Below, one piece after another: positions 19,301-27,841 of a stretch of DNA of 64,000 nucleotides. The DNA is taken from NCBI RefSeq assembly GCF_050847355.1, contig NZ_CP193755.1, forward strand, positions 2,604,001 to 2,668,000, written 5' to 3'. The notes beneath the pieces are model-generated. The model worked only from the letters and a program-made list of their open reading frames with translations. It was not told the origin of the DNA and ran no database searches. This DNA is from Limimaricola sp027213785 (GTDB lineage: Bacteria > Pseudomonadota > Alphaproteobacteria > Rhodobacterales > Rhodobacteraceae). The translations under genes and the position numbers were made by a program. Each line of letters begins with the position of its first letter. Position 1 is the stretch's first letter.

Positions 19301-19966
19301 TCAGCGGCCGACCGCCGCGAGGAACGGCGCCGGGTCCCACCCGCAGGCGAAACCGTCGCCGTCAGGATCGATGCCCTTCGGGTCGCGCTCGGGGCCGCCG
19401 CGCGCGAGGAAATCGCGCTGCGCCTCGTCGGGCGAACGGTAGGAGGCGCAATTGCGCTCGAACCGGTTGCCCATGGTCCCGAGGATGAAGCGCGAATACC
19501 ATTCCTGACCGCGCTTGTTCGGCGCGTTGAGCGCGTATTCGACGATGTTCGGCCCGGTGTCGCCGGCGCGCTGCGGCAGCGCGGTGGGCTGGATCACCTG
19601 GTAGGCCGCGGCCTGCTGGGCCCGACGTTCGGCGTCGGACTGGATCGTCTCGCGCCCCGCCACCGCCTCGAAGCTCTGCTCGTCGGAGATCGCCGCGCCG
19701 CCAGCGCCGGGCGCGGCATTGGTCGGGCTCGCCTGCACGCCGCCTCGCCGCTCCACGTCGATGCCCGCCGCCGACAGCTCGGAGCTGGCAATGGCGCCGC
19801 CCGCGGGCGCGCCGAAGGTCGCGGTCTGGCTCTGGGACTGCCCCGTCAGCTGCGCTTCGCGCTGGGCGCGGGCGCCGCTGTCGGGTAGTTGCGCCGCGCA
19901 GGCCGAAAGGACCATGGCGGCGCCCGCAAGGGCTGCGAGGTTGATACGAGAGGCAAGCGGTTTCAC
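19301..19966 (-). CDS. Putative lipoprotein with C-terminal excalibur-like motif
   Basis: The 221-residue product starts at a GTG (19966) with KPLASRINLAALAGAAMVLSAC, a lipoprotein signal with lipobox LSAC. The middle is Ala/Gln/Gly-rich and probably extended. The C-terminal part RNCASYRSPDEAQRDFLARG is followed by DPDGDGFACGW, an excalibur-like Asp-rich calcium-binding hairpin with two cysteines. It would be anchored in the cell envelope. No function is assigned. It precedes the amidase by 7 bp on the same strand, so a link to wall turnover is possible. Confidence 0.8.
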   Translation of the reverse strand: MKPLASRINLAALAGAAMVLSACAAQLPDSGARAQREAQLTGQSQSQTATFGAPAGGAIASSELSAAGIDVERRGGVQASPTNAAPGAGGAAISDEQSFEAVAGRETIQSDAERRAQQAAAYQVIQPTALPQRAGDTGPNIVEYALNAPNKRGQEWYSRFILGTMGNRFERNCASYRSPDEAQRDFLARGGPERDPKGIDPDGDGFACGWDPAPFLAAVGR

Positions 19967-20003
19967 GGCGTCACTCCGGCCCTGATCTGATCGACTGCGC
20001 CCG

Positions 20004-21488
20004 TTACCACCATTTCGCGGGCTTGGAAACGAAACCTGCGGCCTGCTCCAGCGCATAGGCGGTGTTGAGCAGATCGCCCTCCTCCCACGGACGCCCGATC
20101 AGTTGCAGACCGAGCGGCAGGCCCTTGTGATCGAGCCCGGCGGGTACCGAAATTCCCGGCAGACCGGCAAGGTTCACCGTCACGGTGAAGACGTCGTTGA
20201 GATACATCTGCACCGGGTCGGCGTCCTTCATCGCGCCAAGGCCGAAGGCCGAGGACGGGGTCGCCGGCGTCAGGATCGCGTCGACCCCTTCGGCGAAGAC
20301 CTGGTCGAAGTCGCGCTTGATCAGCGTGCGGACCTTGCGGGCGCGGTTGTAATAGGCGTCGTAGAAGCCGGCCGAAAGCACGTAGGTGCCGACCATGATG
20401 CGGCGCTGCACCTCGGCTCCGAAGCCCTCGGCCCGGGTCTTTTCGTACATCTCGGTGATGCCGTCGCCCTGCGCCAGCTTGGCGCGGTGGCCAAAGCGCA
20501 CGCCGTCATAACGGGCGAGGTTCGAGGACGCCTCGGCCGGCGCGATCACGTAATAGGCGGGCAGCGCGTATTTCGTGTGCGGCAGCGAGATGTCGCGGAT
20601 CAGCGCACCGGCGTCACGCAGCATCTCGGTGCCACGGGTCCAGAGGGTCTCGATCTCGGTCGGCATGCCGTCGACATGGTATTCGCGCGGGATGCCGATC
20701 ACCTTGCCGCGAATGTCGCCGGTCAGCATCGCCTCGAAATCCGGGACGGCGATGTCGGCGGAGGTCGAATCCTTCGGGTCGTGGCCGGACATGGCGCGCA
20801 GCATGATCGCCGCGTCGCGAACGTCGCGGGTCATCGGCCCGGCCTGGTCGAGCGAGGAGGCGAAGGCGATGATGCCGAAACGCGAGCAGCGCCCATAGGT
20901 CGGCTTGATACCGGTGATGCCGGTGAAGGCCGCCGGCTGGCGGATCGAGCCGCCGGTGTCGGTGCCGGTGGCGCCGAGACACAGATCGGCGGCCACGGCG
21001 GCGGCCGAACCGCCCGACGAACCGCCCGGCGTCAGCGCGACGCCGTCATCGGCCTGCCAGGGGTTCACCGCCGCGCCATAGGCCGAGGTCTCGTTCGACG
21101 AGCCCATCGCGAACTCGTCCATGTTGAGCTTGCCCAGCATCACCGCGCCGTCGCGGAACAGCTGCGTGGTGACGGTGGACTCATAGGGCGGGCGGAAGCC
21201 GTCGAGGATGCGGCTCGCGGCCTGGCTCGGGGTGTTCTCGGTGCAGAACAGGTCCTTGATACCCAAGGGGATGCCGCACAAATCGGGCGCATCGCCCGCC
21301 TGGATCCGCTCATCGGCGACGCGGGCCTGCGCCTCGGCGATCTCGGGCGTCTTGTGCGCATAGGCGTTGAGCTTGTCGGAGCCGTCGACCGCCGCGTTCA
21401 GCGCGCCGGTCAGCTCGACCGAGGAAATCTCGCCCTTGCGGAGCGCGTCGCGCGCCGAGGCAATGGTCAGCTTGGTCAGTTCGGTCAT
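20004..21488 (-). CDS. gatA: Aspartyl/glutamyl-tRNA(Asn/Gln) amidotransferase subunit A
   Basis: GatA is the glutaminase subunit of GatCAB, which amidates misacylated Glu-tRNA(Gln) and Asp-tRNA(Asn). The 494-residue protein shows the amidase-signature triad region: Lys in CGIPLGIKDLF, cis-Ser in GGSSGGSAAA and nucleophile Ser in TDTGGSIRQPA. The start MTELTKLTIASARDAL is chosen because it is the family N-terminus and lies 11 bp after gatC. gatB is not in this window. Confidence 0.97.
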   Translation of the reverse strand: MTELTKLTIASARDALRKGEISSVELTGALNAAVDGSDKLNAYAHKTPEIAEAQARVADERIQAGDAPDLCGIPLGIKDLFCTENTPSQAASRILDGFRPPYESTVTTQLFRDGAVMLGKLNMDEFAMGSSNETSAYGAAVNPWQADDGVALTPGGSSGGSAAAVAADLCLGATGTDTGGSIRQPAAFTGITGIKPTYGRCSRFGIIAFASSLDQAGPMTRDVRDAAIMLRAMSGHDPKDSTSADIAVPDFEAMLTGDIRGKVIGIPREYHVDGMPTEIETLWTRGTEMLRDAGALIRDISLPHTKYALPAYYVIAPAEASSNLARYDGVRFGHRAKLAQGDGITEMYEKTRAEGFGAEVQRRIMVGTYVLSAGFYDAYYNRARKVRTLIKRDFDQVFAEGVDAILTPATPSSAFGLGAMKDADPVQMYLNDVFTVTVNLAGLPGISVPAGLDHKGLPLGLQLIGRPWEEGDLLNTAYALEQAAGFVSKPAKWW

Positions 21489-21499
21489 CGCTGCGCCCC

Positions 21500-21787
21500 T
21501 TATTCCACGACCTTCGGCACCGCGAAGAAGCCCTCGCGCGCGTCGGGCGCGTTGGCGAGAACCTTCTCCTGCTGGCTGCCATCGGTAACCACGTCGTCGC
21601 GGCGCTTGAGATGCATCGGCGTGACGCCGGTCATCGGCTCGACGCCGTCGACATCGACCTCCTGCAGCTGCTCGATGAAGCCGAGGATGGTGTTGAACTC
21701 GGAAGCGAGCGCGGGCAGCGCCTCCTCCTCGACCCGGATCCGGGCCAGCTTGGCCACCCGCCGGGCGGTGTCGGTGTCGATCGACAT
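21500..21787 (-). CDS. gatC: Aspartyl/glutamyl-tRNA(Asn/Gln) amidotransferase subunit C
   Basis: The 95-residue GatC stabilises GatA within GatCAB. It has the family pattern: TARRVAKLARIRVEEEAL near the N-terminus, LGFIEQLQEVDVDGVEPM in the middle and the C-terminal REGFFAVPKVVE tail, which wraps around GatA. The ATG at 21787 gives this standard start. gatC precedes gatA by 11 bp, and a 29-bp gap to the ceramidase-domain gene allows a common transcript. Confidence 0.96.
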   Translation of the reverse strand: MSIDTDTARRVAKLARIRVEEEALPALASEFNTILGFIEQLQEVDVDGVEPMTGVTPMHLKRRDDVVTDGSQQEKVLANAPDAREGFFAVPKVVE

Positions 21788-21816
21788 GGGGCTCTCCTGT
21801 CTGGTCGGTCCCGGCT

Positions 21817-22473
21817 TTAGCGGGCGGCGGGCGGTCCCGCAAGCAGCGCCCGGCGGATCAGCTCGATCATCCAGCCCAGCATGACGCCGTTCAGCCCGTG
21901 CCAGGCGAAATGCGTGCCCGCGGGCATTGCCTCGCACAAGGTCTCATCGATCGAGCGGAAGGCCAGCGACAGGCATAACAGCCCCGCGCCCAGCGCCATC
22001 CCCCGCCCGACCATCGGCCAGCGCCGCCACAGCAGCACCGCGTAAAGCGCGATCAGCAGCGGCACCGGCCAGTAGAAGGCCGAGACCTCGAAGAAGGGCA
22101 GCGTCGCGAAAAGCGGGGTGAGCAGCAGCGCCCATGGCACGAAACCGGCGGCACCCAGCCCCGAGAGCCAGACGGGCCAGCGCCAGAACACCCGGTTCGC
22201 GACATAGACATAGGCGAGGATGAAGACCGCGATCGGCAGCACGTCCGCCAGCATCGCCCAGACGGTGGCGAAGGAGTGGAACAGCGCGCTGCCGATGCCG
22301 ATGATGAAGAGCAGCGCCGACAGCAGCCGTGGCAGGCCCAGCCCCTCGGAGCGGCGCCAGCACCAGATCGCGGCGATGACGAAGGCGGCGTTGGAGACGA
22401 GGTTCAGCGGCTCGGCCCACAAACCGGGGCCGAGCCTTTCGCAATAGCCGTCGAGCGGCGCGCTCCAGTCCAT
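21817..22473 (-). CDS. Ceramidase-domain (CREST superfamily) membrane protein
   Basis: The 218-residue protein is highly hydrophobic with about seven helices. It has the CREST hydrolase metal-site pattern: EPLNLVSNAAF near residue 21, GIGSALFHSFATVWAMLAD (about 59-77, with Ser, His and Asp ligands) and a C-terminal HFAWHGLNG with two His. These residues form the zinc site of alkaline ceramidases. Bacterial members may act on lipids with an amide bond, but no substrate has been shown here. It lies 20 bp after the glutamate dehydrogenase gene and 29 bp before gatC. Confidence 0.85.
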   Translation of the reverse strand: MDWSAPLDGYCERLGPGLWAEPLNLVSNAAFVIAAIWCWRRSEGLGLPRLLSALLFIIGIGSALFHSFATVWAMLADVLPIAVFILAYVYVANRVFWRWPVWLSGLGAAGFVPWALLLTPLFATLPFFEVSAFYWPVPLLIALYAVLLWRRWPMVGRGMALGAGLLCLSLAFRSIDETLCEAMPAGTHFAWHGLNGVMLGWMIELIRRALLAGPPAAR

Positions 22474-22493
22474 GCCGCCTCCGCCGCCGGGTC

Positions 22494-23936
22494 TCAGAGA
22501 CCCTTGGAGCGGTAGCTCAGCGCCACCCGGCCGATCGCCACGAGATAGGCGGCGGTGCGCAGGTCGGGCACGTCGTCGCGGTTGTGCCAGATCTCCCGCA
22601 TCGCCTGATAGGCCGTGCGCATCGTGTCATCGAGACCCGAGCGCACCAGCTCGAGCTCGTCATCGCCCTTCAGGTAGCGCTCCTTGAAGTTCTTCGACAG
22701 GTTCCAGCCCAGCCCCTCATCGTTCGAGAGCCGCTCCAGCTCGTCGACGATGAGCTGCGCACGGGCCTCGTCGGCGCGGCGCTCCATCCGGCCGAAGCGG
22801 ATATGGCTGAGGTTCTTGACCCATTCGAAATAGGAGACGGTGACGCCGCCGGCATTGGCATACATGTCGGGGATGATCACGACGCCCTTCTCGCGCAGGA
22901 TGTCGTCGGCCCCGGCGGTGACCGGGCCGTTCGCGGCCTCGATGATCAGCGGCGCCTTGATCCGGTCCGCGTTGGACAGGTTGATCGTGCTCTCCAGAGC
23001 CGCCGGGATCAGGATGTCGCACTCCGCCTCGAGCAGCCGCGCCCCATCCGCGTGATGCGTGCCACCGGGATAGTCCTTCACCCCGCCATGCTTGCCGATC
23101 CACTGATGCACCGCCTCGACATCGAGGCCGTTCTCATCGGTGATCGCACCGTCGCGCTCGATGATCGCGGTGATCTTGGCGCCATCCTCCTCGGAAAGGA
23201 ACTTGGCGGCGTGGTAGCCCACATTGCCGAGGCCCTGCACGATGACCCGCTTGCCCTCGAGCTTGCCCGAGAGATTGGCCTTGGCCACGTCCTCGGGGTG
23301 ACGGAAGAACTCGCGCAGCGCGTATTGCACGCCCCGCCCGGTCGCCTCGACCCGGCCATGGATACCGCCGGAGTTGAGCGGCTTGCCGGTGACGCAGGCG
23401 CGGGAGTTGATGTCGGTGGTGTTCATCCGCGCGTACTGGTCGGCGATCCATGCCATCTCGCGTTCGCCGGTGCCCATGTCCGGGGCGGGCACGTTCTGGC
23501 TGGGATGGATCAGGTCGCGCTTGGCCAGCTCATAGGCGAATCGCCGGGTGATCTGTTCCAGCTCGTGCTCGTCCCAATCGCGCGGATCGATCCTGAGGCC
23601 GCCCTTGGAGCCGCCATAGGGCACTTCGACCAGCGCGCATTTGTAGGTCATCAGCGCCGCCAGCGCCTCGACCTCTTCCTGGTGCACGGTCGAGGCGTAG
23701 CGGATGCCGCCCTTCACGGGCTCCATGTGCTCGGAATGCACCGAGCGGTAACCGGTGAAGGTATGGATCTGGCCGCGCAGCCGCACCCCGAAGCGCACGG
23801 TGTAGGTGGCGTTGCAGACGCGGATCTTCTCCTCGAGCCCCGGCGACAGGTCCATCAGCGCCACGGCGCGGTTGAACATCATGTCGACGGAGTCGCGAAA
23901 GCCCGGCTCTGCCATCTGAGGCTGGTGCTCTGTCAT
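22494..23936 (-). CDS. Glu/Leu/Phe/Val dehydrogenase (glutamate dehydrogenase family)
   Basis: The 480-residue enzyme interconverts an amino acid, most likely glutamate, and its 2-oxo acid with NAD(P). Family motifs are the catalytic Lys region VPYGGSKGGLRIDP (about 112-125), PAPDMGTGEREMAW and the Rossmann segment RVIVQGLGNVGYHAAKFL. It is longer than E. coli GdhA, like the NAD-linked forms of alphaproteobacteria. The ATG at 23936 is preferred over 23954 because MTEHQPQMAEPGF is the usual start. It heads a possible operon with the ceramidase-domain gene and gatCA. Confidence 0.93.
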   Translation of the reverse strand: MTEHQPQMAEPGFRDSVDMMFNRAVALMDLSPGLEEKIRVCNATYTVRFGVRLRGQIHTFTGYRSVHSEHMEPVKGGIRYASTVHQEEVEALAALMTYKCALVEVPYGGSKGGLRIDPRDWDEHELEQITRRFAYELAKRDLIHPSQNVPAPDMGTGEREMAWIADQYARMNTTDINSRACVTGKPLNSGGIHGRVEATGRGVQYALREFFRHPEDVAKANLSGKLEGKRVIVQGLGNVGYHAAKFLSEEDGAKITAIIERDGAITDENGLDVEAVHQWIGKHGGVKDYPGGTHHADGARLLEAECDILIPAALESTINLSNADRIKAPLIIEAANGPVTAGADDILREKGVVIIPDMYANAGGVTVSYFEWVKNLSHIRFGRMERRADEARAQLIVDELERLSNDEGLGWNLSKNFKERYLKGDDELELVRSGLDDTMRTAYQAMREIWHNRDDVPDLRTAAYLVAIGRVALSYRSKGL

Positions 23937-24157
23937 GGCGAATGTTTCTCCCAATCTTGCCGGCCTGTCCCGGCGGTCCCTGTCCGATCCTAGACCGTCA
24001 AACGCGAGAATCGACCACCCCTTGCGGCGATGGCGTGGCGGAATGCACCGATCCGGACCAATCAGCGCCCCAGTTTCGTCATGGCCACGGTGTTGGATGC
24101 TCCTGTCGACGAGAGGGTACTTCGATGGGAAACACGCATGATCGACGGAGGAGGGGC

Positions 24158-25690
24158 ATGATCCGGGTCTCGAGGACCCGGCAGGGCCTTGGCCGGCTGC
24201 CGCGCGACGAGAGCGGCTCGATCATCATCTTCTCGCTTTTCGTGATGATGATCATGTTGGTGGTCGGCGGGCTCGGCGTCGACACGATGCGCGTCGAGGC
24301 CAAGCGCAACCACCTGCAATCCACGCTCGACCGGGCGGTGCTGGCCGCCGCCGACCTGCAGCAGAGCCTCGATCCCGAAACGGTGGTGCGCGATCACTTC
24401 GCCAAGGCCGGCTTGTCCGACGCCCTTCAAGGGGTCGAGGTGATCAACACGCTGAACTCGCGCACCGTTCGCGCCAGCGCGCAGATGCCGGTCCCCGCCA
24501 CCTTCCTGCGCATGGCCGGGATCGAGACCATGCCGGCCCCCGCCGCAGGCTCGGCCACCGAATCGGTAAGCGACATCGAGATCGGGCTCGTGCTCGACGT
24601 TTCGGGATCGATGGGCAGCAACAACCGCCTGACCCGTCTCAAGAGCGCCGGCGCCGAGTTCATCGACACCATGTTCGCGAACGTCCTGCCCGAGAACCTG
24701 TCGATCTCGATCGTGCCCTATTCCACCCAGGTCAATCTCGGCCGCGAGCTGGGCCAGCAGTACGGCCTGCTCGGCGGCCATGACTACAGCTACTGCGTGG
24801 ACCTGCCGCCCACCGCCTATCTGACCACCGCGCAGCTGCCGGTCGGCCTGATCCAGGCGGGCCATTTCGAGGCCAACACCAATTCCGGCAGCTATGGCAG
24901 CATGCGCAACAACAACCCGGTCTGCCGCACCGATTCCCCTTTCGAGGTGATGGCCTGGTCGAACGACCGGAACGCGCTGCAGAGCAAAATCGCGAATCTG
25001 AGCGCCAGTGGCTGGACCTCGATCGAGATGGGGGTGAACTGGGGCGCGGCGCTGCTCGACCCCACCGCCCGCGGCGTGCTCAACGGCATGCTCGGGCTAG
25101 GTCGGGTCTCGGGAGACCTGTCAGGCTGGCCGCGCGACTTCAACCACCCCGAGGGGATGAAGGTTCTGGTCGTGATGACCGATGGCGAGAACACCCGCGA
25201 CTATACGCTCCGCCCACCCTACAACACGATCGCCCCTTCGGACGTCTGGCTCGACGGCACGGATGACTACTACGTCTATGTCGCGCCGCTCCAATACTTC
25301 CGGGCCAAGGATCGTACATGGGTCACGGCGCCGCGCGGCACGCGGCTGAGTTGGGCCGAACTCTTCAACCGCATGTCCATAGGCGAACACGCGCATCATC
25401 TGCGCTATCGGCAGAATTATAACTCCTTGGTGAAGGATTACTGGAACAGCATCTACGACACGACCTGGTCGGCCCAGAAGGATCTGCGGACCAAGGCCAT
25501 CTGCGCCGCCGCCCGCGCCAACGGCATCGTCGTCTTCACCATCGGCTTCGAGGTCGACGCCCATGCCGCCGGGGTGATGGCCGACTGTGCCTCCTCGCCC
25601 TCGCATTTCTACCGCGTCGAAGGGCTCGAGATCGCCTCGGCCTTCACGTCGATCGCCACCCAGATCAACGCGCTGAGGCTGATCCAATGA
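24158..25690 (+). CDS. TadG-like pilus assembly protein with von Willebrand factor A domain
   Basis: The 510-residue protein begins with a basic segment and a single N-terminal membrane helix (about 21-40, SIIIFSLFVMMIMLVVGGLG) typical of TadE/TadG pseudopilins. It then carries a vWA domain with the metal-binding MIDAS motif DVSGSMGSNN starting at Asp147 and a second element MTDGEN. Such proteins are minor components of Tad (Flp) pili, exported and presumably exposed outside. The ATG at 24158 follows the strong ribosome binding site GGAGGAGGGG; an in-frame ATG at 24125 is the alternative. It overlaps the next gene by 4 bp. Confidence 0.85.
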   Translation: MIRVSRTRQGLGRLPRDESGSIIIFSLFVMMIMLVVGGLGVDTMRVEAKRNHLQSTLDRAVLAAADLQQSLDPETVVRDHFAKAGLSDALQGVEVINTLNSRTVRASAQMPVPATFLRMAGIETMPAPAAGSATESVSDIEIGLVLDVSGSMGSNNRLTRLKSAGAEFIDTMFANVLPENLSISIVPYSTQVNLGRELGQQYGLLGGHDYSYCVDLPPTAYLTTAQLPVGLIQAGHFEANTNSGSYGSMRNNNPVCRTDSPFEVMAWSNDRNALQSKIANLSASGWTSIEMGVNWGAALLDPTARGVLNGMLGLGRVSGDLSGWPRDFNHPEGMKVLVVMTDGENTRDYTLRPPYNTIAPSDVWLDGTDDYYVYVAPLQYFRAKDRTWVTAPRGTRLSWAELFNRMSIGEHAHHLRYRQNYNSLVKDYWNSIYDTTWSAQKDLRTKAICAAARANGIVVFTIGFEVDAHAAGVMADCASSPSHFYRVEGLEIASAFTSIATQINALRLIQ

Positions 25691-26217
25691 ACCGATTGCC
25701 CCCCCTGCTGCGCCGCCTGATACGCGCCCGCGACGGCGCCGCCACGGTGGAGTTCGTGATGATCTTCCCGTTTCTGATGCTGGCGGTCATGTCGACCTTC
25801 GAGCTGGGCATGGTGACGCTCAGGCAGGTGATGCTCGACCGGGGGCTGGAAATCACCGTGCGCGACATCCGGCTCGGAACGCTCACCCCGGTCACGCATC
25901 AGACCGTGAGCGCCTCGATCTGCGAACACGCGCTGCTGCTGCCCGACTGCGCGCTCAACCTGCGGCTCGAGATGACGCCGCTCGACCCGCTAGCCTGGCT
26001 GATGCCGCCTGCCGCTGCAGATTGCGTCGACCGTGCCGATACCTCGATCCCGGTGCGCCGCTTCGTCGCCGGCGTGGAGAACCAGTTGATGCTGTTGCGC
26101 GCCTGCTCGCTCTTCGACCCGTATTTCCCCACCAGCGGGCTGGGCGCGACGCTGCCGCGCCAGTCGGGCGGCGCCTATGCGCTGGCCTCCGCCTCTGCCT
26201 TCGTGATCGAACCATGA
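25687..26217 (+). CDS. TadE/TadF-like minor pilin
   Basis: The 176-residue protein has the TadE-like motif ARDGAATVEFVMIFPFLMLAVM: a charged stretch, then Gly-Ala-x-x-Val-Glu-Phe, where the Glu is the pseudopilin-type Glu, and a hydrophobic helix (about 19-40). The rest is a small globular periplasmic domain with several cysteines (for example SICEHALLLPDCAL). It would be processed and assembled by the Tad machinery. No Tad ATPase, secretin or prepilin peptidase lies in this window. Four-base overlaps join it to both neighbours. Confidence 0.82.
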   Translation: MNRLPPLLRRLIRARDGAATVEFVMIFPFLMLAVMSTFELGMVTLRQVMLDRGLEITVRDIRLGTLTPVTHQTVSASICEHALLLPDCALNLRLEMTPLDPLAWLMPPAAADCVDRADTSIPVRRFVAGVENQLMLLRACSLFDPYFPTSGLGATLPRQSGGAYALASASAFVIEP

Positions 26218-26801
26218 GGGGGCCGTTGTCCATCGCCGCGCGGCTCGGCCGCCGCCTGCGCCGTCGCGACGAGGGGGCGATGGTGGTCGAGGCGGTGCTG
26301 ATGCTGCCGCTGCTGATCTGGGCCTTCGCCGGATCCTGGGTCTTTTTCGACGCCTTCCGCGCCAAGGCCACCAATGCGCGCGCCGCCTACACGATCGGCG
26401 ACGCGCTGAGCCGGGAATCCGACTACATCACCTCGACCTACCTGAACAGCCTGCACAGCTTGCAGCAATTCCTGGTGGTGGACGGGCGGGTCCCGCGGAT
26501 CCGGATAAGCGTCTTCGCCTATGATGCCGCGCAGGACCTCTACACGGTCCGCTGGTCCAAGGCGCGCGGCACGGGCATCCCGGAGCTGACCGACACGATG
26601 CTCGCCGAGATACGCGACGAACTGCCCGACATGCCCGATCGCAGGGTCGCCACGCTGATCGAGACCTGGGTCGATTACATGCCGCTGTTCGACGTGGGGC
26701 TCGCGCCCTTCACCTTCGAGGACCGGGCCGTGACGCAGCTGCGCTTCGCGAACCAGCTCTGCTTCAGCGCCACGGCAAGCCTCGACGACAGGCTCTGCTA
26801 G
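26214..26801 (+). CDS. TadE-like minor pilin, second copy
   Basis: The 195-residue protein begins MRGPLSIAARLGRRLRRRDE and continues GAMVVEAVLMLPLLIWAFAG, the same charged stretch, pseudopilin Glu and hydrophobic helix seen in the preceding gene. The remaining part is a soluble domain ending with two cysteines (NQLCFSATASLDDRLC). The ATG at 26214 overlaps the previous stop by 4 bp. Its own stop overlaps the stop of the convergent gene on the minus strand (26798-26801), so the two genes are packed end to end without a terminator. Confidence 0.82.
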   Translation: MRGPLSIAARLGRRLRRRDEGAMVVEAVLMLPLLIWAFAGSWVFFDAFRAKATNARAAYTIGDALSRESDYITSTYLNSLHSLQQFLVVDGRVPRIRISVFAYDAAQDLYTVRWSKARGTGIPELTDTMLAEIRDELPDMPDRRVATLIETWVDYMPLFDVGLAPFTFEDRAVTQLRFANQLCFSATASLDDRLC

Positions 26802-27268
26802 GGGAGCGGCGCGACCCGGTCGGCGAGGCGGATCTCGATCGCCTGCGCCATGGCCTTGGTCTCGTTGGCCGATGTCACGCCGCCGACGCCAAGCCGGTGG
26901 CCAAGCCGCCACCACAATCCCGGCCGCCAAGCCCGCGCGCCGGGCTTCGCCAGCCGAAGGGTAAAACCGTTGGACGGTCGCAGCGAGAAGCTGCCGCGCT
27001 CGATCGCGACGATGTCCTGCCAGGGTGCCAGTAGCGTGCCGGCGCTGTCGGAAAGCCCGGCCTCGTCGAGTTGCAGCCCCAGCCGCGTGGCGCGGCGCAG
27101 CGCCTCGCCGGCGCCCAGTCCGGCCGCCCCGAGGCACAAGAGCGCCAGCGCCCAGACGAGGCCCGAAGCCTCGGACAGCGCGGTGTAAATGGCAACGCCG
27201 CCAAAGCCGTAGAGCACGCCCACCGCCATCGCCCGCCGTGCGGGCGCCGCCCGCAATTCGATCTTCAT
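26798..27268 (-). CDS. Hypothetical membrane protein with PH-like C-terminal part
   Basis: The 156-residue protein has two hydrophobic segments (about 13-30 and 34-50, GVLYGFGGVAIYTALSE and LVWALALLCLGAAGLGAG) and a soluble C-terminus containing LQLDEAGLSDSAGTLLAPWQ and SLRPSNGFTLRL. That pattern, two helices followed by beta strands with a conserved Trp, resembles small bacterial PH-domain membrane proteins, but the match is by eye only. The ATG at 27268 is chosen; a GTG six bases upstream is equally possible. Its stop codon overlaps the convergent pilin gene. Confidence 0.65.
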   Translation of the reverse strand: MKIELRAAPARRAMAVGVLYGFGGVAIYTALSEASGLVWALALLCLGAAGLGAGEALRRATRLGLQLDEAGLSDSAGTLLAPWQDIVAIERGSFSLRPSNGFTLRLAKPGARAWRPGLWWRLGHRLGVGGVTSANETKAMAQAIEIRLADRVAPLP

Positions 27269-27406
27269 CGCCACGTCCCCGCTGTTGCGGCCTCGGCATA
27301 GCCCGGCCCCGCGGCCCCGTCACCCCCACCGCTGCAGTCCCCCTGCCCCGGCTTGCCGCCACCCGCGGCCCGGCCTAAGCTCCGACCGCCCAAGCCCCGG
27401 ACCCAG

Positions 27407-27790
27407 ATGCCCCGCCTTTCCCCCCTCGCGCCGCTCGTCCTCATCGTCGTGGGCTGCACCCAATTCCCCGAGATCGACGCCCGCGTGCCCGAGGCCGAGC
27501 GCACGGGCCCCCCGCCCGCCTTGGTCGACGTGGTGCCGCTGCTGGCGCAGGCCGATGCGGCGCGGCAATCGCGGCGGGTCACGCCGCAGAGCGCCGAGGA
27601 TCTGGCGGCGCGGGCCGCCGCCCTCGCGACGCGTCCGGTGCCGAACGCGCCTGCGACGGGCCCGGCACAGGACGCCCGGTTGCGGGCCCTGGCAGCGCGG
27701 GCCGAGGCGTTGCGCGCCGCGCCGGTGATCGACCCCGCGACCCGCGACCGGCTCGATGCGGGCGTGACGCCCCCTGCCGCGTTGCAGTGA
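27407..27790 (+). CDS. Putative small lipoprotein, function unknown
   Basis: The 127-residue product starts MPRLSPLAPLVLIVVGC, a lipoprotein signal with a lipobox ending in Cys17, followed by TQFPEIDARVPEAERTG and an Ala/Arg-rich helical region with repeated AARAAAL segments. It would be an envelope lipoprotein. It has no recognisable domain. It stands 51 bp upstream of hom on the same strand. The start at 27407 is preferred because it directly begins the signal; the longer frame from 27353 adds a basic leader. Confidence 0.65.
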   Translation: MPRLSPLAPLVLIVVGCTQFPEIDARVPEAERTGPPPALVDVVPLLAQADAARQSRRVTPQSAEDLAARAAALATRPVPNAPATGPAQDARLRALAARAEALRAAPVIDPATRDRLDAGVTPPAALQ

Positions 27791-27841
27791 TCCCCTTCAC
27801 GGGCTAACAGTCCGGCGCAGCCAGACAGACCGGAGCCTCCC

